Notes: generated by a model from the sequence alone, not told the origin. DNA of 64,000 bases from Cichorium intybus (GCA_023525715.1 CM042016.1:85473882-85537881), one strand, 5' to 3'; positions 1 through 11,793 are shown, numbered from the stretch's first letter. Translations and numbers: made by a program.

Positions 1-1566
1 ATACTTACTTGCCATGTACCCCAGAATGGGTAAAAATACTGCATGTACTCACCTCATGTATTGCTAGAAGATTGACTACACGTTCCTTGTATTTATACTC
101 TTTTGGAACCAATAATCACTTTGCATGAACCTATATTTAACATATTATACATTAAAAATTCATGCTAACTGACTCTATAACTCCTTAGAGTCCTTATTAT
201 ACCAATATAGGTCATAACAAGTCTATAACTTTTAAATGACCAACTTTAATTAAAATCGTATTTTATACGTATTTTACTACAGTACCCTCAGAGGGTCATA
301 TTTCGATTCCGACAATTTTTCATAAAGTTTTGGGCCATAATAGACCTATGTTCAAAATTTGGGGTCAAACGGACAAGTATTGGTCAAAATCTAAAAACTC
401 AAAATCACTTGGCAGGAGACTCACTGCATGTTTCTGCTGGCGCCGCCTCGCGACTCGACCAAGGGTGTGGTCGCGACGCGAAGGCTGCTGGTGCCGCCTC
501 GCGACTCGACCAAGGTGTGATCGCGACGCGAAGGCAAAGCAGATTGCCTTATTTGGCGATTTTTCAAACTGCAGTTTCACTATTCGCCCCATTAAGCTCT
601 TAATACTTAACTTAATTGGTTTAGGGTCATATCTAGGCCCTAAATACCAACTTACACTTAGTTTTAAACTTCAAAATCATCAAACCTTCTTTAAAATCTT
701 GAAAATTCTTCCGAAAACACCATTTTTCACCAAAAATCATTTTAGTGAGTTTTTAAAGCTTGGAACTGATTTCTTACTTCTTTTATGACATTTTTAACTT
801 AACAAAACCATTAGACCTATATGAAATCAGTTTCAACTCATTAACCCATTTCTAGGGTTCTTGGGCTAAAAACCCATTTCTTGAAATTTAACCAAAATCA
901 ATGTTTATATCTTGTTTTCTAATACAATTTGACTAGATGAAATGCTTGATTCACTTGAAACATTTGAACCTTAACTGAAATTGCAGTTTCTAGTTCCTCC
1001 TGAGAAGAACATACAAGGAAGTGAGGCTAGAAATTTGATTACTAACCTTAGAAGCTTGGAATCACCAATTCCAAGGGTTGATTCTTCACTCCTTGCTTCC
1101 AATTTTCGTGAATCCTAGAAATCGGGTCTTCAAGGTTCTCTCCCGTAGCCTCTCTAGAACTATCTTCTGAATTCTATGATTATTAATGAGATATTTTCTC
1201 ATTTTTATATTTTTTTATCTTTGTGAAATGACACAACAGCCCCTGAACTTTCATTCCTTAGGCTTTTGACACCAATATTAAGTTTGGCCACATGAAGCTA
1301 AAATTCATACATTTTTAGTCCAAAAGACTAAAATACAATTTCATGGTAATTTATGAATTTGGTCAAATGACCAAATTACCCTTTTTGGCTAATTTCACTA
1401 TTCACACATTACAACCCGAACTTCGCATAAACTAGTATTTTATAACTTTTTATTATTGTTTTACCACATTTCCCGCTACATTATTTTCACAACTTTCAAA
1501 AAAAAATTTTGGTATTTACCTTAAGCGTTATCTCGAATATAAATTCAAGATTTTTGGGTCGTTACA
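1..1566 (-). mobile_element. Ty3/gypsy-type LTR (3' LTR of a minus-strand element, left end not defined)
   Basis: Read on the minus strand, this begins at 1566 with TGTAACGACCC, a usual start for plant gypsy LTRs. Immediately upstream on that strand is a purine-rich polypurine tract (1570-1583, seen as CCTCCCCCTTATT on the plus strand). Positions 1017-1566 are repeated almost exactly at 2383-2931, which fits two LTR copies of one element. I cannot see the other LTR terminus, so the LTR may continue past the window edge. No long coding frame is present; the 152-codon frame at 330-788 runs through a tandem repeat and is not convincing. Confidence 0.6.
434..534. repeat. GC-rich 51-bp tandem duplication
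   Basis: Two adjacent copies of about 51 bp start at 434 and 485, each beginning CTGCTGG. Each contains TCGCGAC and GTCGCGA in inverted orientation. The stretch stands out as GC-rich in AT-rich surroundings. It lies in the putative gypsy LTR. Confidence 0.85.
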
Positions 1567-2382
1567 ACTACCTCCCCCTTATTGGGATTCCGTCCTCGGA
1601 ATCATCACCCAACTATTAATTTAAGGGATCACTTCTTCCTCTTCTTCAAAGACTCTCAGCTCAAGTTTGGTTCTTAGTATATACTTTCTTTTATCAACCC
1701 ATACTCATATTCTTCATTACTTTATCTTTTAATCTTTCCTTCTTTGTTTCCTTTTGATTCTTTAATCAGCTCTTAACAGTTCCTGCTTTCAATCCTTTAT
1801 AGAGGATTCACAAATCTCTTTAAAACTTTATATCTTCCCAGTTAACCAAATATCATTTTGGTCATTTTACTCTCTTTTTCTTATAATATTCATAATAATT
1901 ATAAGAAAAAAAATACATTACTTTTATTAAATGACCAAAATACCCCTTTCGGTCATTTTATCTGTTTTCTCAACCTCTTAGTCATTCATTCATGTTTCAT
2001 ACTCTTCATTCTAGTTACTTTCCTTTCTACCTCATTTCATTGATATACAATCTCTTAGTAAACTTATTTTACAAAATAGTTTCATACTTCAATACTTTTT
2101 ATCATAAATAACAATCTACTTTATAATTCTTCTCATATCTTTACTAAAACATGTGAGATTTTACTCACAGCATTCTTTATTTATAAAGGTTCCCAATACC
2201 ATTAAACATAATTATATATGTTTCATATTTATGCAATTTCATAGATACACAAAATCTTTTCCTTGTATAAATTTTATCCCTTAATGGACATTTTACTCGA
2301 ACATAACTTCTTCTTTCTTTTTAGAAGTTTTACAACTTCTTGTCTTTACATAGTTGTTCTTTAGATCTTTTAAACTTCACAA
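1567..2382 (-). mobile_element. Remnant of gypsy internal region next to the 3' LTR
   Basis: This sits between the two direct LTR copies. Its right-hand end (minus-strand sense) is the polypurine tract beside 1566. It is T-rich on the plus strand, has no coding frame, and is far too short for a gag-pol region, so nearly all of the internal domain has been lost. Confidence 0.5.
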
Positions 2383-2931
2383 GAAAGTGAGGCTAGAAAT
2401 TTGATTACTAACCTTAGAAGCTTGGAATCACCAATTCCAAGGGTTGATTCTTCACTCCTTGCTTCCAATTTTCGTGAATCCTAGAAATCGGGTCTTCAAG
2501 GTTCTCTCTCGTAGCCTCTCTAGAACTATCTTCTGAATTCTATGATTATTAATGAGATATTTTCTCATTTTTATATTTTTTTATCTTTGTGAAATGACAC
2601 AACAGCCCCTGAACTTTCATTCCTTAGGCTTTTGACACCAATATTAAGTTTGGCCACATGAAGCTAAAATTCTTACATTTTTAGTCCAAAAGACTAAAAT
2701 ACAATTTCATGGTAATTTATGAATTTGGTCAAATGACCAAATTACCCTTTTTGGCTAATTTCACTATTCACACATTACAACCCGAACTTCGCATAAACTA
2801 GTATTTTATAACTTTTTATTATTGTTTTACCACATTTCCCGCTACATTATTTTCACAACTTTCAAAAAAAAAATTGGTATTTACCTTAAGCGTTATCTCG
2901 AATATAAATTCAAGATTTTTGGGTCGTTACA
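2383..2931 (-). mobile_element. Second gypsy LTR fragment, direct repeat of 1017-1566
   Basis: About 550 bp matches 1017-1566 with only a handful of differences (for example one base in the A-run near 2870). It ends, like the first copy, at the plus-strand motif GGGTCGTTACA. Only the start of the LTR is present; the homology breaks near 2383. This is an internally deleted element, not a complete one. Confidence 0.65.
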
Positions 2932-3067
2932 CAAACCCTTCTTCCTTCGTCACCGTACTCCTCTCCTTTATGTAGAAATCTGAGAATCTCCATCACCGCT
3001 CCACTTCACAGATATGATCTGAAGATGGTTTGGGACAAATCGCTGCCACCACCATCCAGATCATTAA
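2932..3067. other. Left part of a dispersed repeat, split by the solo LTR that follows
   Basis: This short stretch ends CCACCATCCAGATC and continues after the LTR at 5611. A similar 'CACCACCATCCAGATC' phrase recurs at about 5652. No coding frame could be supported. Confidence 0.35.
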
Positions 3068-5605
3068 TGTAACGTCCCAATTTTTAAACAGGTTTAAAAA
3101 TAAATAATAAAACAATTTCAGTAAAAACACATTATGTTTATAAATATAACAACTCAAAATCTTTAATTATTTAAAAAAAACATTTAATACCAAATTAGTC
3201 TAGCAGCGGAAGTCAACAAAACAAGTCAACTCAATATAAATTTTCAAAAGACGTTGCATCTGTGTGTACCCGTCATGCCTGATCGTCATTTCCACCTGTA
3301 AAACCTGAAATAATAATTTAATAGGGAAATGTTAAGCACATAGCTTAGTGAGTTCCAACACCTACACAGCATGTTAGTTACACATACCCAACCCTTATAA
3401 GGTAAAATACAACCATTCACCACAGTAAAATAATCATATAATCCGCTCTACCCAGTACATTGAGTTATACTCTCCTACTCAGTATTTCGAGCCGCGCATA
3501 CTCAGTTCGTCGAGCCATGCGTATCTACTCAATAGACCATTCAACACTCAGAGCCGTGCATACTCTGTACGTCGAGTCATGCGTATCTGCTCAATAAATC
3601 AAACATCACCGCTCAGCACTCGAAGCCGCGCATACTCTGTACGTCGAGTCATGCGTATCTGCTCAGTGCATCTTGCTGTTATCTCTATATTGCTCAGTAC
3701 GTCGAGCCCGTATTTTCTACACACTAGACCTAGACACGTCTAGTACTAACCACACACCATACCCCAACCCATACAACTATAACAGGAAGTTATATATCAA
3801 TAAAATACACACAACTTGGTACTGTCCACAAACATCTTATAAGCACACAAAATAAAAGTAAAACACATATAACGTCCACACAATGTAGTGAGAAACTCAC
3901 CTCGATTCTTGAAGTAGGTTGTTAATTCCCAAGTGAAACTTGAACACCTCTTAATATGTCACAAGTAACCGTAAAAGTATAAGTCCACACACAAAGTCAC
4001 TGAGTCACAAAGGTATCCCACTTCACTCCTTCTTGCCTAAAATAGCAATTCCCATAATCAATATAATAACAGTGTACAATTACTACTCTAAAAGATTAAC
4101 AACTTCAGATTCAACTTTTTCCCAGATTTTGTGTTCTGATTGTGACCATATTTATATAATCAAATAAAGGAATTAAGACAAGCTACTTTACAGGGGTAAA
4201 CTATATTGTCTTAGGATTCCAGGGACATAAGCCTCAAATCTAGATCATTTACCAATTCACTTTTATGGCTGAAATGGTACAGGCTATACAGAATTATAGT
4301 TTTCTGACCAACCCTTAAAACATACCAGAATAAAGTAGGTACGCAAGGAATTAGGTTCTGGGATTTTACAGGAAGATTATAGACTCAATATTTCAACTAT
4401 GGGCACTGGTCTTGCATTTTTGTGATTTTTATACGTTTTTATATGAGTTTTACAATAATACATATCACTGCAGTCCCCGAAATGGCATACATGTGAGGTT
4501 AGCCAATTCCACCCAATTTTCGTATGGAACCAGACCCTAGGAAAAATCATGAGTACAATAGACTCAATAATAGAGGTCTGAGAGTTGGAACCAACTCAAA
4601 ATACATTTTCAATCTCAGGATATAAAATTCACAATACAGAACAAATCAGAAACGATAGTGCTGATAAGAAAACACTGGTCTGTGATATTGTCCAATTCCC
4701 ATATACTTGGGAATGGAATCAGACATCCATATTTTCTAGATATCAAATTTACTTAAATTCAATTATTCTAGGAGGTGGAATCATGTAAAAAGGTTTCTCC
4801 AAACTCCTTTTATAAAATAAACAAAACAGCATGACTAATCTGAACGGAATTAGAGCAGTACGTAAAGATGAGTAATTACCCCATACCTCTGGTCTTCAAA
4901 ACGGATAATGGTCTACTGTAGAAAGTTGCTCAACTCAATTTGTGAACCGTGTGCACCGGTACTAACCTTATTTGACCTCTGGAACTCCAGATATGATTTT
5001 CTCAAGAAGGGAGACTCAGCAGAGGAATCTGTCAGAAACCCTAAGTCATGTTGCGAAATTCATAACTCTACTTCTAGACATTGAAATCGAAAACCCTTCG
5101 ATAAGGACCTTCATTTATGTCTTGGAACCCTTCAGTTAAAGTTTCGTGGCGATCCAATGTCTGAATCTCCGGGAAATGATCGAACACTGGGGTTGGGTCT
5201 TCAAAAACGGGAATAGAGAGGGTTAGGGTTTCCATGAGAGCCAAGAGGCTCTTGATCTTTCTTTTCCCCATCCAAAAACACAGCAGCCCCCAAAAGAAAA
5301 ATAATTATATGCACTATGGTTTAATTACAAAAATGGTCCCTCTATTTTGGTCCTATAATTTTAGTTAACCCAAAACCTCCAAATACAACTTATTAAATTT
5401 ACAAATATGAGATAATCCTCCTCTCAACTTATAAATTATATTAGAGTTATTATTTCGTCATTATTATTATTATTATTAGTTGTAATAATCAGTGTTTGAT
5501 TCCACGATTCGATTCCAATATAAAATCTATTTCCTTTATTTTAAAATACGATACTAAATAATTGGAAATATTTATAATCGCTAACGCCAAAAATGGGGTG
5601 TTACA
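3068..5605. mobile_element. Solo LTR (gypsy-like) with 5-bp target duplication ATTAA
   Basis: It begins TGTAACGTCCC and ends GGGGTGTTACA, and is flanked by ATTAA at 3063-3067 and 5606-5610. The TG...CA ends and the exact 5-bp duplication are hallmarks of LTR-retrotransposon integration. There is no internal coding domain, so it is most simply a solo LTR left by LTR-LTR recombination. At 2,538 bp it is long, but plant gypsy LTRs can be this size. Orientation is uncertain because both ends read TGTAAC inward. Confidence 0.75.
3478..3690. repeat. Degenerate tandem repeat inside the solo LTR
   Basis: About three units, each carrying variants of CATACTCTGTACGTCGAG followed by TCATGCGTATCTGCTCA. 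Units are roughly 60-75 bp with gaps. Such internal minisatellites are common in long plant LTRs. Confidence 0.65.
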
Positions 5606-5610
5606 ATTAA

Positions 5611-6375
5611 CTCCCTAATTATTAGATGGAAGACCACCTGAAATCGCTACCACCACCATCCAGATCTGAATTGAGCCGATCTTATCCCAAACACGTCTAC
5701 ATTTTCTTGAAAGCAGAATCGCTACCATCACCATCCTTTTGAAAGCAAAATCCTTCAACCCTAACACCATTTCGTTTATTTCGTTTCAAATCTTGACCTG
5801 AGCTTGTTTCTTGGTCAGCATGAGGTGATCGACGCTTTTCGTTAATGTCTGATTTGATGTCGATTTGAGAAACCCACCATCCTTGTCTCTCATTCTGATG
5901 AGTTTTCAAAAATCGAGAGAGGGAGGAGAGGGGGCTAAATGGAGAAGACGATGAAGGTTTTTAGAAATTGAATCATCAATGTATGTGTTCATGAGGATTC
6001 TTGAGTTTAGAATTGTATGTGTTTGGAAATCGAGAGAGAGATAGATGAGAGAAGGGATTAATCGGGTCTAACAACATCGATTTGAAGCAAGATAAAGAGA
6101 GAGAGAGATGAGAGAGATAAAGGGAGAGAGGGGGAGGGGTGTGGGTGTGGGTGTGGGTGTGTTTTTTTTATTTCTTTTTTTATTGTTTTCTAAATTAAAA
6201 AGAAAAAGAAATAAGCAAGGGCAAAACAGTCATTCCAATAACTATTTTTTTGAATTGAATCAAACTCGCAAAAAAATCAAATTTTTGGACTTGTGATGCT
6301 AGTCCAAAACTTTTTGGACCAAAGTAGTAATTTTTGGCAAACCACGGGGACTAAAAATGCATTTACTCTTACAAT
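5611..6375 (-). repeat. AG-rich dispersed repeat (unit A copy)
   Basis: It contains a GAGAGA-rich block (about 6035-6135), a GGTGTG run (6136-6160) and the phrase 'aaaccacggggactaaaaatgca' (given here only as a landmark near 6340). Related sequence occurs at 45229-45760, 51211-51700 and, in the opposite orientation, at 60713-61000 with a CT-run. The family therefore reads minus here. It has no convincing coding frame; the 62-codon frame at 6108 crosses the simple repeats. Confidence 0.5.
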
Positions 6376-6460
6376 TTTATTCTGTTTACATAATATTTAG
6401 AAAATCTGAAAGAATATATGATTTTAGATGAAAAATATGAAATAATATATTATTTTTAAG

Positions 6461-6711
6461 GGTTAAGGTCGAATTTGGTCACTTAACTTTTTGATTTGTG
6501 CTCATTTTGTCACTTAACTTTGTTTAAGTCGTAAAAGATCATCTAACTTTTTATTTGTTTCCGAAATGGTCACTATGACCTGTTGTAACCTGTTAGAGTG
6601 ACCATTTCAGGAATAAATAAAAAGTTAGGTGGCTTTTTATAACTTAAACAAAGTTAAGTGACCAAATGAATACAAATCAGAAAGTTAAGTAACAAAATTC
6701 AACATTAACAC
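6461..6711. mobile_element. Foldback MITE, about 250 bp
   Basis: The left arm contains GGTCACTTAACTTTTTGATT and the right arm carries its reverse complement (AGTTAAGTGACC, then AAATCAGAAAGTTAAGT). Nearly the whole element folds on a centre near 6585. A copy lies at the same position in unit B (45860-46110). Target duplication is not clear. Confidence 0.75.
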
Positions 6712-6869
6712 TTTTTTATATTATATTATAAACACCGAACAAAAATAAAGCTTCAACATTTTTCAAACTACATAAAACACTTGATTAATCAGGTTGAATA
6801 AAATATTGACACGAGTAATTATATTAACATGGCTCAAATGCATTTTGTGTGGTCAACTTAACCTTAGAA

Positions 6870-7400
6870 TTTTAGTCATGATTTTCTAGAAAAGACATGA
6901 ATTTTAAGAGAATTACAAGAATTATTTGGACTAATTATAGCTTAGTCCATATAGTTTTAATTTAAGATAGTTACATTTTTAATCCATTGACATGATTTTT
7001 GAGAAAATATGAAAGAATATATGATTTTTAAGAAAATTGCAAGAATATCCTGGACTAATTGCAAGTTTAGTTCTTATAGTTTTTGGTTTAACATAATTAT
7101 AGGTTTAGTCCCTTGATATGTTTTTGAGAAAAAAAACTTTATTTTTATGGTTATTATAAGAATACCTTGGACTAATTACAAGTTTAGTCCTTACAGTTTT
7201 TAATTTAAGACAATTACAGAGTCTCTTTATATGATTTTTCCCAAAACCACAAGAATGCCTAAAGATAAGTTAACTAATTACAAGTTTAGTTCATATAGCC
7301 TTTAGTAAAAGATAATTACAATTTTAGTCTTTTACCAAGAGTACCTAAAGATAAATATACTAATTAGTCCCTATAGTTTTAGTTTTCTATAAGGGAAAAT
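6870..7400. repeat. Degenerate tandem array with 'TTACAAGTTTAGTCC' motifs
   Basis: About five irregular units of 100-120 bp, each holding variants of GGACTAATTACAAGTTTAGTCC-type text split from 'TATAGTTTTTAATTTAAGAT'. Equivalent arrays are at 46290-46760 and 51710-52190. No gene is seen. Confidence 0.7.
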
Positions 7401-7754
7401 GACTTACAAGGGCAATTATATATTGCTTTCGTTCACATTTAGTCCTTTTTTGTGTACACAACTGGCCATTAAACTCGTTAAAATGATCACATTACACTGT
7501 TTTAACCGGGAATCACTCGTTTTGGCAGTTTCCTTCTTATTCCATCTGTTTTAAGGATTACGTGGAACATTATGTGATATTTACAAATATTTAAACAATA
7601 TTGTGTGGCATTTAGAAACATTTAAACCCTTTCTCCTCAAATTAGGGTTCCATTACACCGAAACACCCCGTAAAGACAGTTGAATGTAACAACAGAAGAC
7701 GAGGGTTTCTGAATTGAAGAACCAAGTTGAAGGCGACTGTAATTACAGAAGAAT

Positions 7755-8072
7755 ATGGCCTCAAGTTCATCTTCAAGTAAGTATTTGATTGTGGACCTTC
7801 ATTACAAAGGCGTATTCTCACTAAACATGTTCGTATACTTGAACCCAGTTAAAATTTCAATCCATGATGTTGATTTTGGTGGAATGTTTTATAAAGAGTT
7901 TCTTTCTTTACTAAAAAAGTTGATTAAAGGGGAATGTGACAATGTGTTTCCGCTCCGCGCAGAAAACTTCTACACATTAATCAAGTTTCCTTGTTTTCTC
8001 AAAGCCCTTATGGTTGTTCTCTTCAACATTGGTCATGAATTTGAATATATAATTAGGCAACTTACCCGATAA
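7755..8072 (+). CDS. Small protein, 105 aa, PB1-like/MULE-N-terminus-like (unit A copy)
   Basis: The frame starts ATGGCCTCAAGTTCATC and encodes a Ser-rich leader (residues 2-8) followed by KYLIVDLHYKGVFSLN. The pattern 'VDLHY.GVF...P..Y....ISI.DVDFGGM' resembles, to my recollection, the N-terminal segment of plant MuDR-like (MULE) transposase-related proteins annotated as PB1-like; this has not been searched. No catalytic residues are present. The same ORF, with the same start, is found in unit D (intact), unit B (3' frameshift) and unit C (nonsense). A splice donor-like GTAAGT lies at codons 8-10, so an alternative spliced model cannot be excluded. It may be a gene fragment carried by the duplication. 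Confidence 0.5.
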   Translation: MASSSSSSKYLIVDLHYKGVFSLNMFVYLNPVKISIHDVDFGGMFYKEFLSLLKKLIKGECDNVFPLRAENFYTLIKFPCFLKALMVVLFNIGHEFEYIIRQLTR

Positions 8073-8640
8073 TTATTTGTCTATAGAATATTCAAGCTGA
8101 CCTAGGCACACATCAAGAAAAGGTTTGATAGCATATAAAAATCCTCCTCTTCACAATGGCAAACATCATTTTCAGAGGTCATTTTTTATATTGGAGACTA
8201 ATTGTTGACAACTTATATGACACAAAATAATTTGCGATTTCTTGCGTATTTGACTATGATTTCTTGGCACCTTGACTGCAATATTTGTGTTTTATCAGCT
8301 AGCCTATTACTCAAGATTGAGTTTTCATGAATAGTGACATCACATTATCATTACAATATTGAAATGACAAATCATCTTTAGATGCAATTTTGCATGTAGA
8401 TATACCATGCTAGTTTACTTATAAACTCAAATTCATATTTGTCATATAACTTATTGTGTTTAATGACTGTTGAAAGGGGTTCCTCGAGCATAGCTGTATG
8501 TTACCAAGAATATGTTGTTTTATAGTTGTTAAAAGTCATGTCTAATTGTTATTATATGGAAATTGTCAACATTTAACTCCAAATGTCAAAGTTTGTTTAT
8601 GTTTTTTTATCTAAGAATACAAGGTCCACTCCTGAGTTGA
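8073..8640. other. Non-coding spacer of unit A
   Basis: It has no supported gene and is conserved in units B, C and D. The sequence around 8449-8453 (CTTAT) is the empty version of the site where the copia element inserted in unit D. Confidence 0.6.
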
Positions 8641-8645
8641 CAACC

Positions 8646-8998
8646 CTTGAGAAATTAGTAAGATGACTTATTGATACAAATGTGTTACTCATGACCCAGG
8701 CTTCTTAACACCTTGTTCAACAACAATTGCTTGAATTTCATTCTCAATTACCCGATTCCATGCCAGAAGAACATAGAAGGTTAGCCCGTTTTAATATGCA
8801 AATGATATCAATCAAAATGTCTCAAGGCATTCAACAATTTATCTCCTCAATGGCAACTATCGAAGAATTAGGTGGGCAGCATTGAGCACCATTGGATCGA
8901 AGTGAAATTTTTGATATTGTTGTAGAAACAATTTAGCAATATACTGCATTGTTTGAAAATCACAAAGCAAGTGCTCGGTTTCACGTATCTAACGTTTA
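8646..8998 (+). pseudogene. Broken coding remnant (EEHRRLARFNMQM... family), unit A
   Basis: In one frame it reads through EEHRRLARFNMQMISIKMSQ and on to IQQFISSMATIEELGG, then meets TGA near 8884, then continues APLDRSEIFDIVVETI before TAG. The protein-like text is conserved in unit B (48512-48721, where the TGA is a Ser codon) and unit C (with an extra TAA). I do not recognise the protein. It may be a downstream exon of the 105-aa gene or an unrelated fragment. Confidence 0.45.
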
Positions 8999-10072
8999 AC
9001 TAAGATTGTATTCGCTTTAAGTAGATTACTGTTTGTTTTGTCACTTACATACCAAAACATGTTGCTACCTTTCTAGGGAAATATCGCTTCAGAAGTACCC
9101 CCCTTCTCAAAAATTCTTTTAAGCAATCATTCTATCTACTATCAATTAATATCTAGCAAGCTACCTCATTTTTTCCCTTGTTAGTTGTTACTTTGATCTT
9201 GCGTCACTCGGTACCTGAAATACATGTCATACATACACATTACGTAAATTATAACGAGTACCATGGTAATCTAGCAAAGCATCTCTAATAATTAGTAAAC
9301 AAAACGACATTTTAGGTTAGATAATGCTTGAAAGATTTTCTTAAACTTCTATTTTTACTTAACAAAAAAGTCATCCAACTTACTTTTGGGTTAATAACAT
9401 ATACGGGTACCCATTTCGTCACTAGTGGACATCAATAAACAATGTCAACTTGATTATCTCACATAGTTGCTAATTAAATTCCCATACTAGAAATTTTATG
9501 ACAAAGTTTTTGCGATAGCTAATGTTATCTTAAAGTTGCGACCACATCATTATACTCGAGTCTGGACAAATGTCAATGAGACAAAATATGCAACTTGTTT
9601 TATGACTTTATCTCACCAAAAAAGGTTGAAATACGTAGGATAAAGGCTAGCACTCAATTCCTCATATATGTCAAAGACATAATTGCCCTTCTCATCTTCA
9701 AAATAGCCTTAGAAAGTTTGTACGGCTAAATGTGTTAGAAATCTCCTAGAATGATGGAAGATCAGGACACAGATGAAAGATCCACACCCACCTGAAATTT
9801 CTAAAATCCCCAAAGCTTTATGTTTCCTGAATATTTTCAAATCTAAACTTTGAGGCTTGGAACAGATTACCTGAGTGTGTATGCTTAATTGACTAGACAT
9901 AAAGAACAAGTTCTAGCTTGATAGATATTCAATTGCAAGGGAGAAGAGTATCAGTATGCAACCTACATGATTAGCCACTTGAAGAAGTGATAGAAAAGAA
10001 AAGATTAAGATATAAAACTTTTAAGAATAATGCTCAAGTGTATTGAGGTTCAGAGTACACACCTGATTCATA
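8999..10072. other. Spacer and likely 3' flank of the F-box gene (unit A)
   Basis: No independent gene is supported. On the minus strand, downstream of the F-box stop, there is a conserved GAATCAG|GTGTGT donor-like site near 10065 and an ATTTCAG|GTGGGTG site near 9790. These could mark a spliced 3' untranslated region. The 66-codon minus frame at 9709-9909 falls in this stretch and is only weakly supported as protein. Confidence 0.35.
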
Positions 10073-11047
10073 CTAACGCACCCTTTGCATCCTGACCTTA
10101 TGCTTCTCCAAGATCTCCATCACAGCTTCAGTATATGCAGCCTCTTCTTCATCTTCAAAACCATCGTTACTGATCATAAGAACATCATTTCCACCCTGGA
10201 GATCTTTCATCTCCATTAGAATAACATGTACCCCATTCATCACGTACCCTGAAACAGGCAACTTCAAAACTGGAATGTAACAGTTACTCACGATTTCAGG
10301 AATCTCTACATGACCCATCATTGTTTGTGAAGCTGAATGTACCCATTCCTTCACCTTTCTGAGTTTTTCCCCGCTTAGAAAAAGCCTCCCTCTTCTCCCT
10401 GAACCAGTAATGGAGATATCTTCCAACATTGGGAGATCCTTAAGGATTAACAACAACATCGTATGAGATGCCATCACTTCATACAGACACTGAAACGAGA
10501 TGTTGATTTTCTGGTTAAACAAATCATTTATTGAATCGATGTTTTCTTCTTCATCCCCAATTTGATTAAGATAGAATCCATCTTTATCACGAACTGATTT
10601 TGGCGACAGAAATATAAACGATTCGATTCTGTTACCAAACTTAACCCTCCACTTTAACAAAGAAGTATTATCAATACCTATCTCACTGGAAGACGGAAGT
10701 GTGACACATAAGGACTTCACTCCTTTAAACTTGCTCAAAAACCTAATGGCAGATCCAAAAAACTCGCGGTAAAACGACGAAAGTTCAGGCGGAAGCTGAC
10801 TACTTGGGGTGTAATTACTGACGGTGTTCTTATCGGGAATTCGCCGGTGTAAGAAAGGAGCAGTGAAGGAAATGGCATCGACTTGAAGTACAATCGAGGA
10901 GAAACGTTTGGAAACGAGATAACAACAGATTAGGGTTTTCGAATCGATTAATTTGTTTAAAACTTGGAGGATGATTTCGTCTGGCAAACGAGTAAATGAA
11001 GAAGAAGCATTTGCGTCTTCTTTGCGGGATTCCACGATGTTCTTCAT
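10073..11047 (-). CDS. F-box protein, AUF1/At5g46170-like (unit A copy, 324 aa)
   Basis: An N-terminal F-box spans about residues 19-60 (LPDEIILQVLNKLIDSKTLI, then CCYLVSKRF). Family landmarks follow: SLLKWRVKFGNRIESFIFLSP in the middle (split here across the conserved LLKW and FLSP), LKDLPMLEDISITGSGRRG, VLKLPVSGYVMNGVHVILME, an acidic EDEEEA patch and a final helix YTEAVMEILEKHK. Proteins of this class are substrate receptors of SCF ubiquitin ligases, binding SKP1 through the F-box. I chose the Met at 11047 (MKNIV) because it is shared by all three copies; the frame is open 21 codons further upstream, but that part is not conserved in frame. The gene is a single exon in its coding part. The last residues (VRMQRVR) differ from the other two copies (GMMHTIWPR). 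Confidence 0.85.
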   Translation of the reverse strand: MKNIVESRKEDANASSSFTRLPDEIILQVLNKLIDSKTLICCYLVSKRFSSIVLQVDAISFTAPFLHRRIPDKNTVSNYTPSSQLPPELSSFYREFFGSAIRFLSKFKGVKSLCVTLPSSSEIGIDNTSLLKWRVKFGNRIESFIFLSPKSVRDKDGFYLNQIGDEEENIDSINDLFNQKINISFQCLYEVMASHTMLLLILKDLPMLEDISITGSGRRGRLFLSGEKLRKVKEWVHSASQTMMGHVEIPEIVSNCYIPVLKLPVSGYVMNGVHVILMEMKDLQGGNDVLMISNDGFEDEEEAAYTEAVMEILEKHKVRMQRVR

Positions 11048-11277
11048 TGTTGAACTAGTGATGAATGGTCTGGTGCACCGAAATACTAAAGCCCTAATCG
11101 GTCTCTCCAAACGTAATATTAAGAGATAATGACTTTGATAACCGGAATACTGAATCCCTAATCGGTCTCTCCAAAGTCCAAACGTAATATTTTAAGGGAT
11201 AGAGCTGGAGGTGGTCATTTTAATTACTCAACTTAGACTAAAAAGGCTAGAGGTGGTCATTTTAATTATTCAATTTA
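11048..11277. other. F-box gene upstream region and duplication edge
   Basis: It holds two copies of 'CCCTAATCGGTCTCTCCAAA' (about 11092 and 11157) that also occur upstream of the unit C gene, then a short tandem repeat containing AGGTGGTCATTTTAATTA at about 11210 and 11252. This should contain the promoter of the minus-strand gene, but I see no clear TATA box. Confidence 0.5.
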
Positions 11278-11591
11278 GAGCCTCCATAATAGGAATGTTT
11301 TTTATATTAGCTTTTTCTTAAAAAAAAATTATTGAAAAACTTATATTGTCTTCACTATAGGATAAGTTTTTCAAGAGCTTTTTTGTAGGACTTCTATATA
11401 TTTTGTTGATTTCTCATTGGTTAATTACATATGAGATCCATCAATATTTGAAAAAGTTCAGACCAATAACTTGTTAATTAACAAGCTATGTGAAAAACCT
11501 TGTAAATTAAAAACCTCTTCTAATAGCTTTTTAAAATTTTGTGAGCTTTTTGGATGAAAAAGCTTTCAAAAACCTCCTATTGGAGATGCTC
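11278..11591. mobile_element. MITE with GAGC...CTCCAATAGGA-type inverted ends
   Basis: The left end reads GAGCCTCCATAATAGGAA and the reverse complement of the right end reads GAGCATCTCCAATAGGAGG. Flanks are TTA (left) and TTT (right), which could be a decayed 3-bp duplication of PIF/Harbinger (Tourist) type. The body is AT-rich with several AGCTTTTT stretches in inverted orientation and no coding frame. Confidence 0.6.
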
Positions 11592-11705
11592 TTTCACTGA
11601 AAATGAGTATCTATCACTTCATACATCACCACACTATATCACATAATGGTCATCTTAAAAAAAAAACTCCTTCATAATTATCTAATAATGTCCTATCAAC
11701 TGGGT

Positions 11706-11712
<7 letters not shown>

Positions 11713-11793
<81 letters not shown>
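11713..11793. repeat. (TA)n microsatellite
   Basis: About 40 TA units. It abuts the left end of the foldback element at 11794. Confidence 0.97.

Larger units (their letters stand above)
5867..11200. repeat. Segmental duplication unit A
   Basis: This block is repeated as unit B (45229-50983) and unit C (51455-55530), with the same order of parts: AG-rich repeat, foldback element (A and B only), 'TTTAGTCC' array, 105-codon ORF, second coding remnant, minus-strand F-box gene. Similarity is high by eye along most of its length. Unit C has lost the piece matching about 6273-6936, including the foldback element. Confidence 0.85.

Noticed and set aside
330..788. 152-codon plus frame and overlapping minus frame 365-592
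   Set aside because: Both cross the GC-rich tandem duplication in an LTR; the repeated protein text merely mirrors the DNA repeat.
1858..2043. 61-codon frame
   Set aside because: It is low-complexity T-rich DNA in a gypsy remnant; no conserved protein features.
3478..3690. Repeat with regular spacing, considered as a CRISPR-like array
   Set aside because: Units are degenerate, few and lie within a plant LTR; there is no cas context in a eukaryotic genome.
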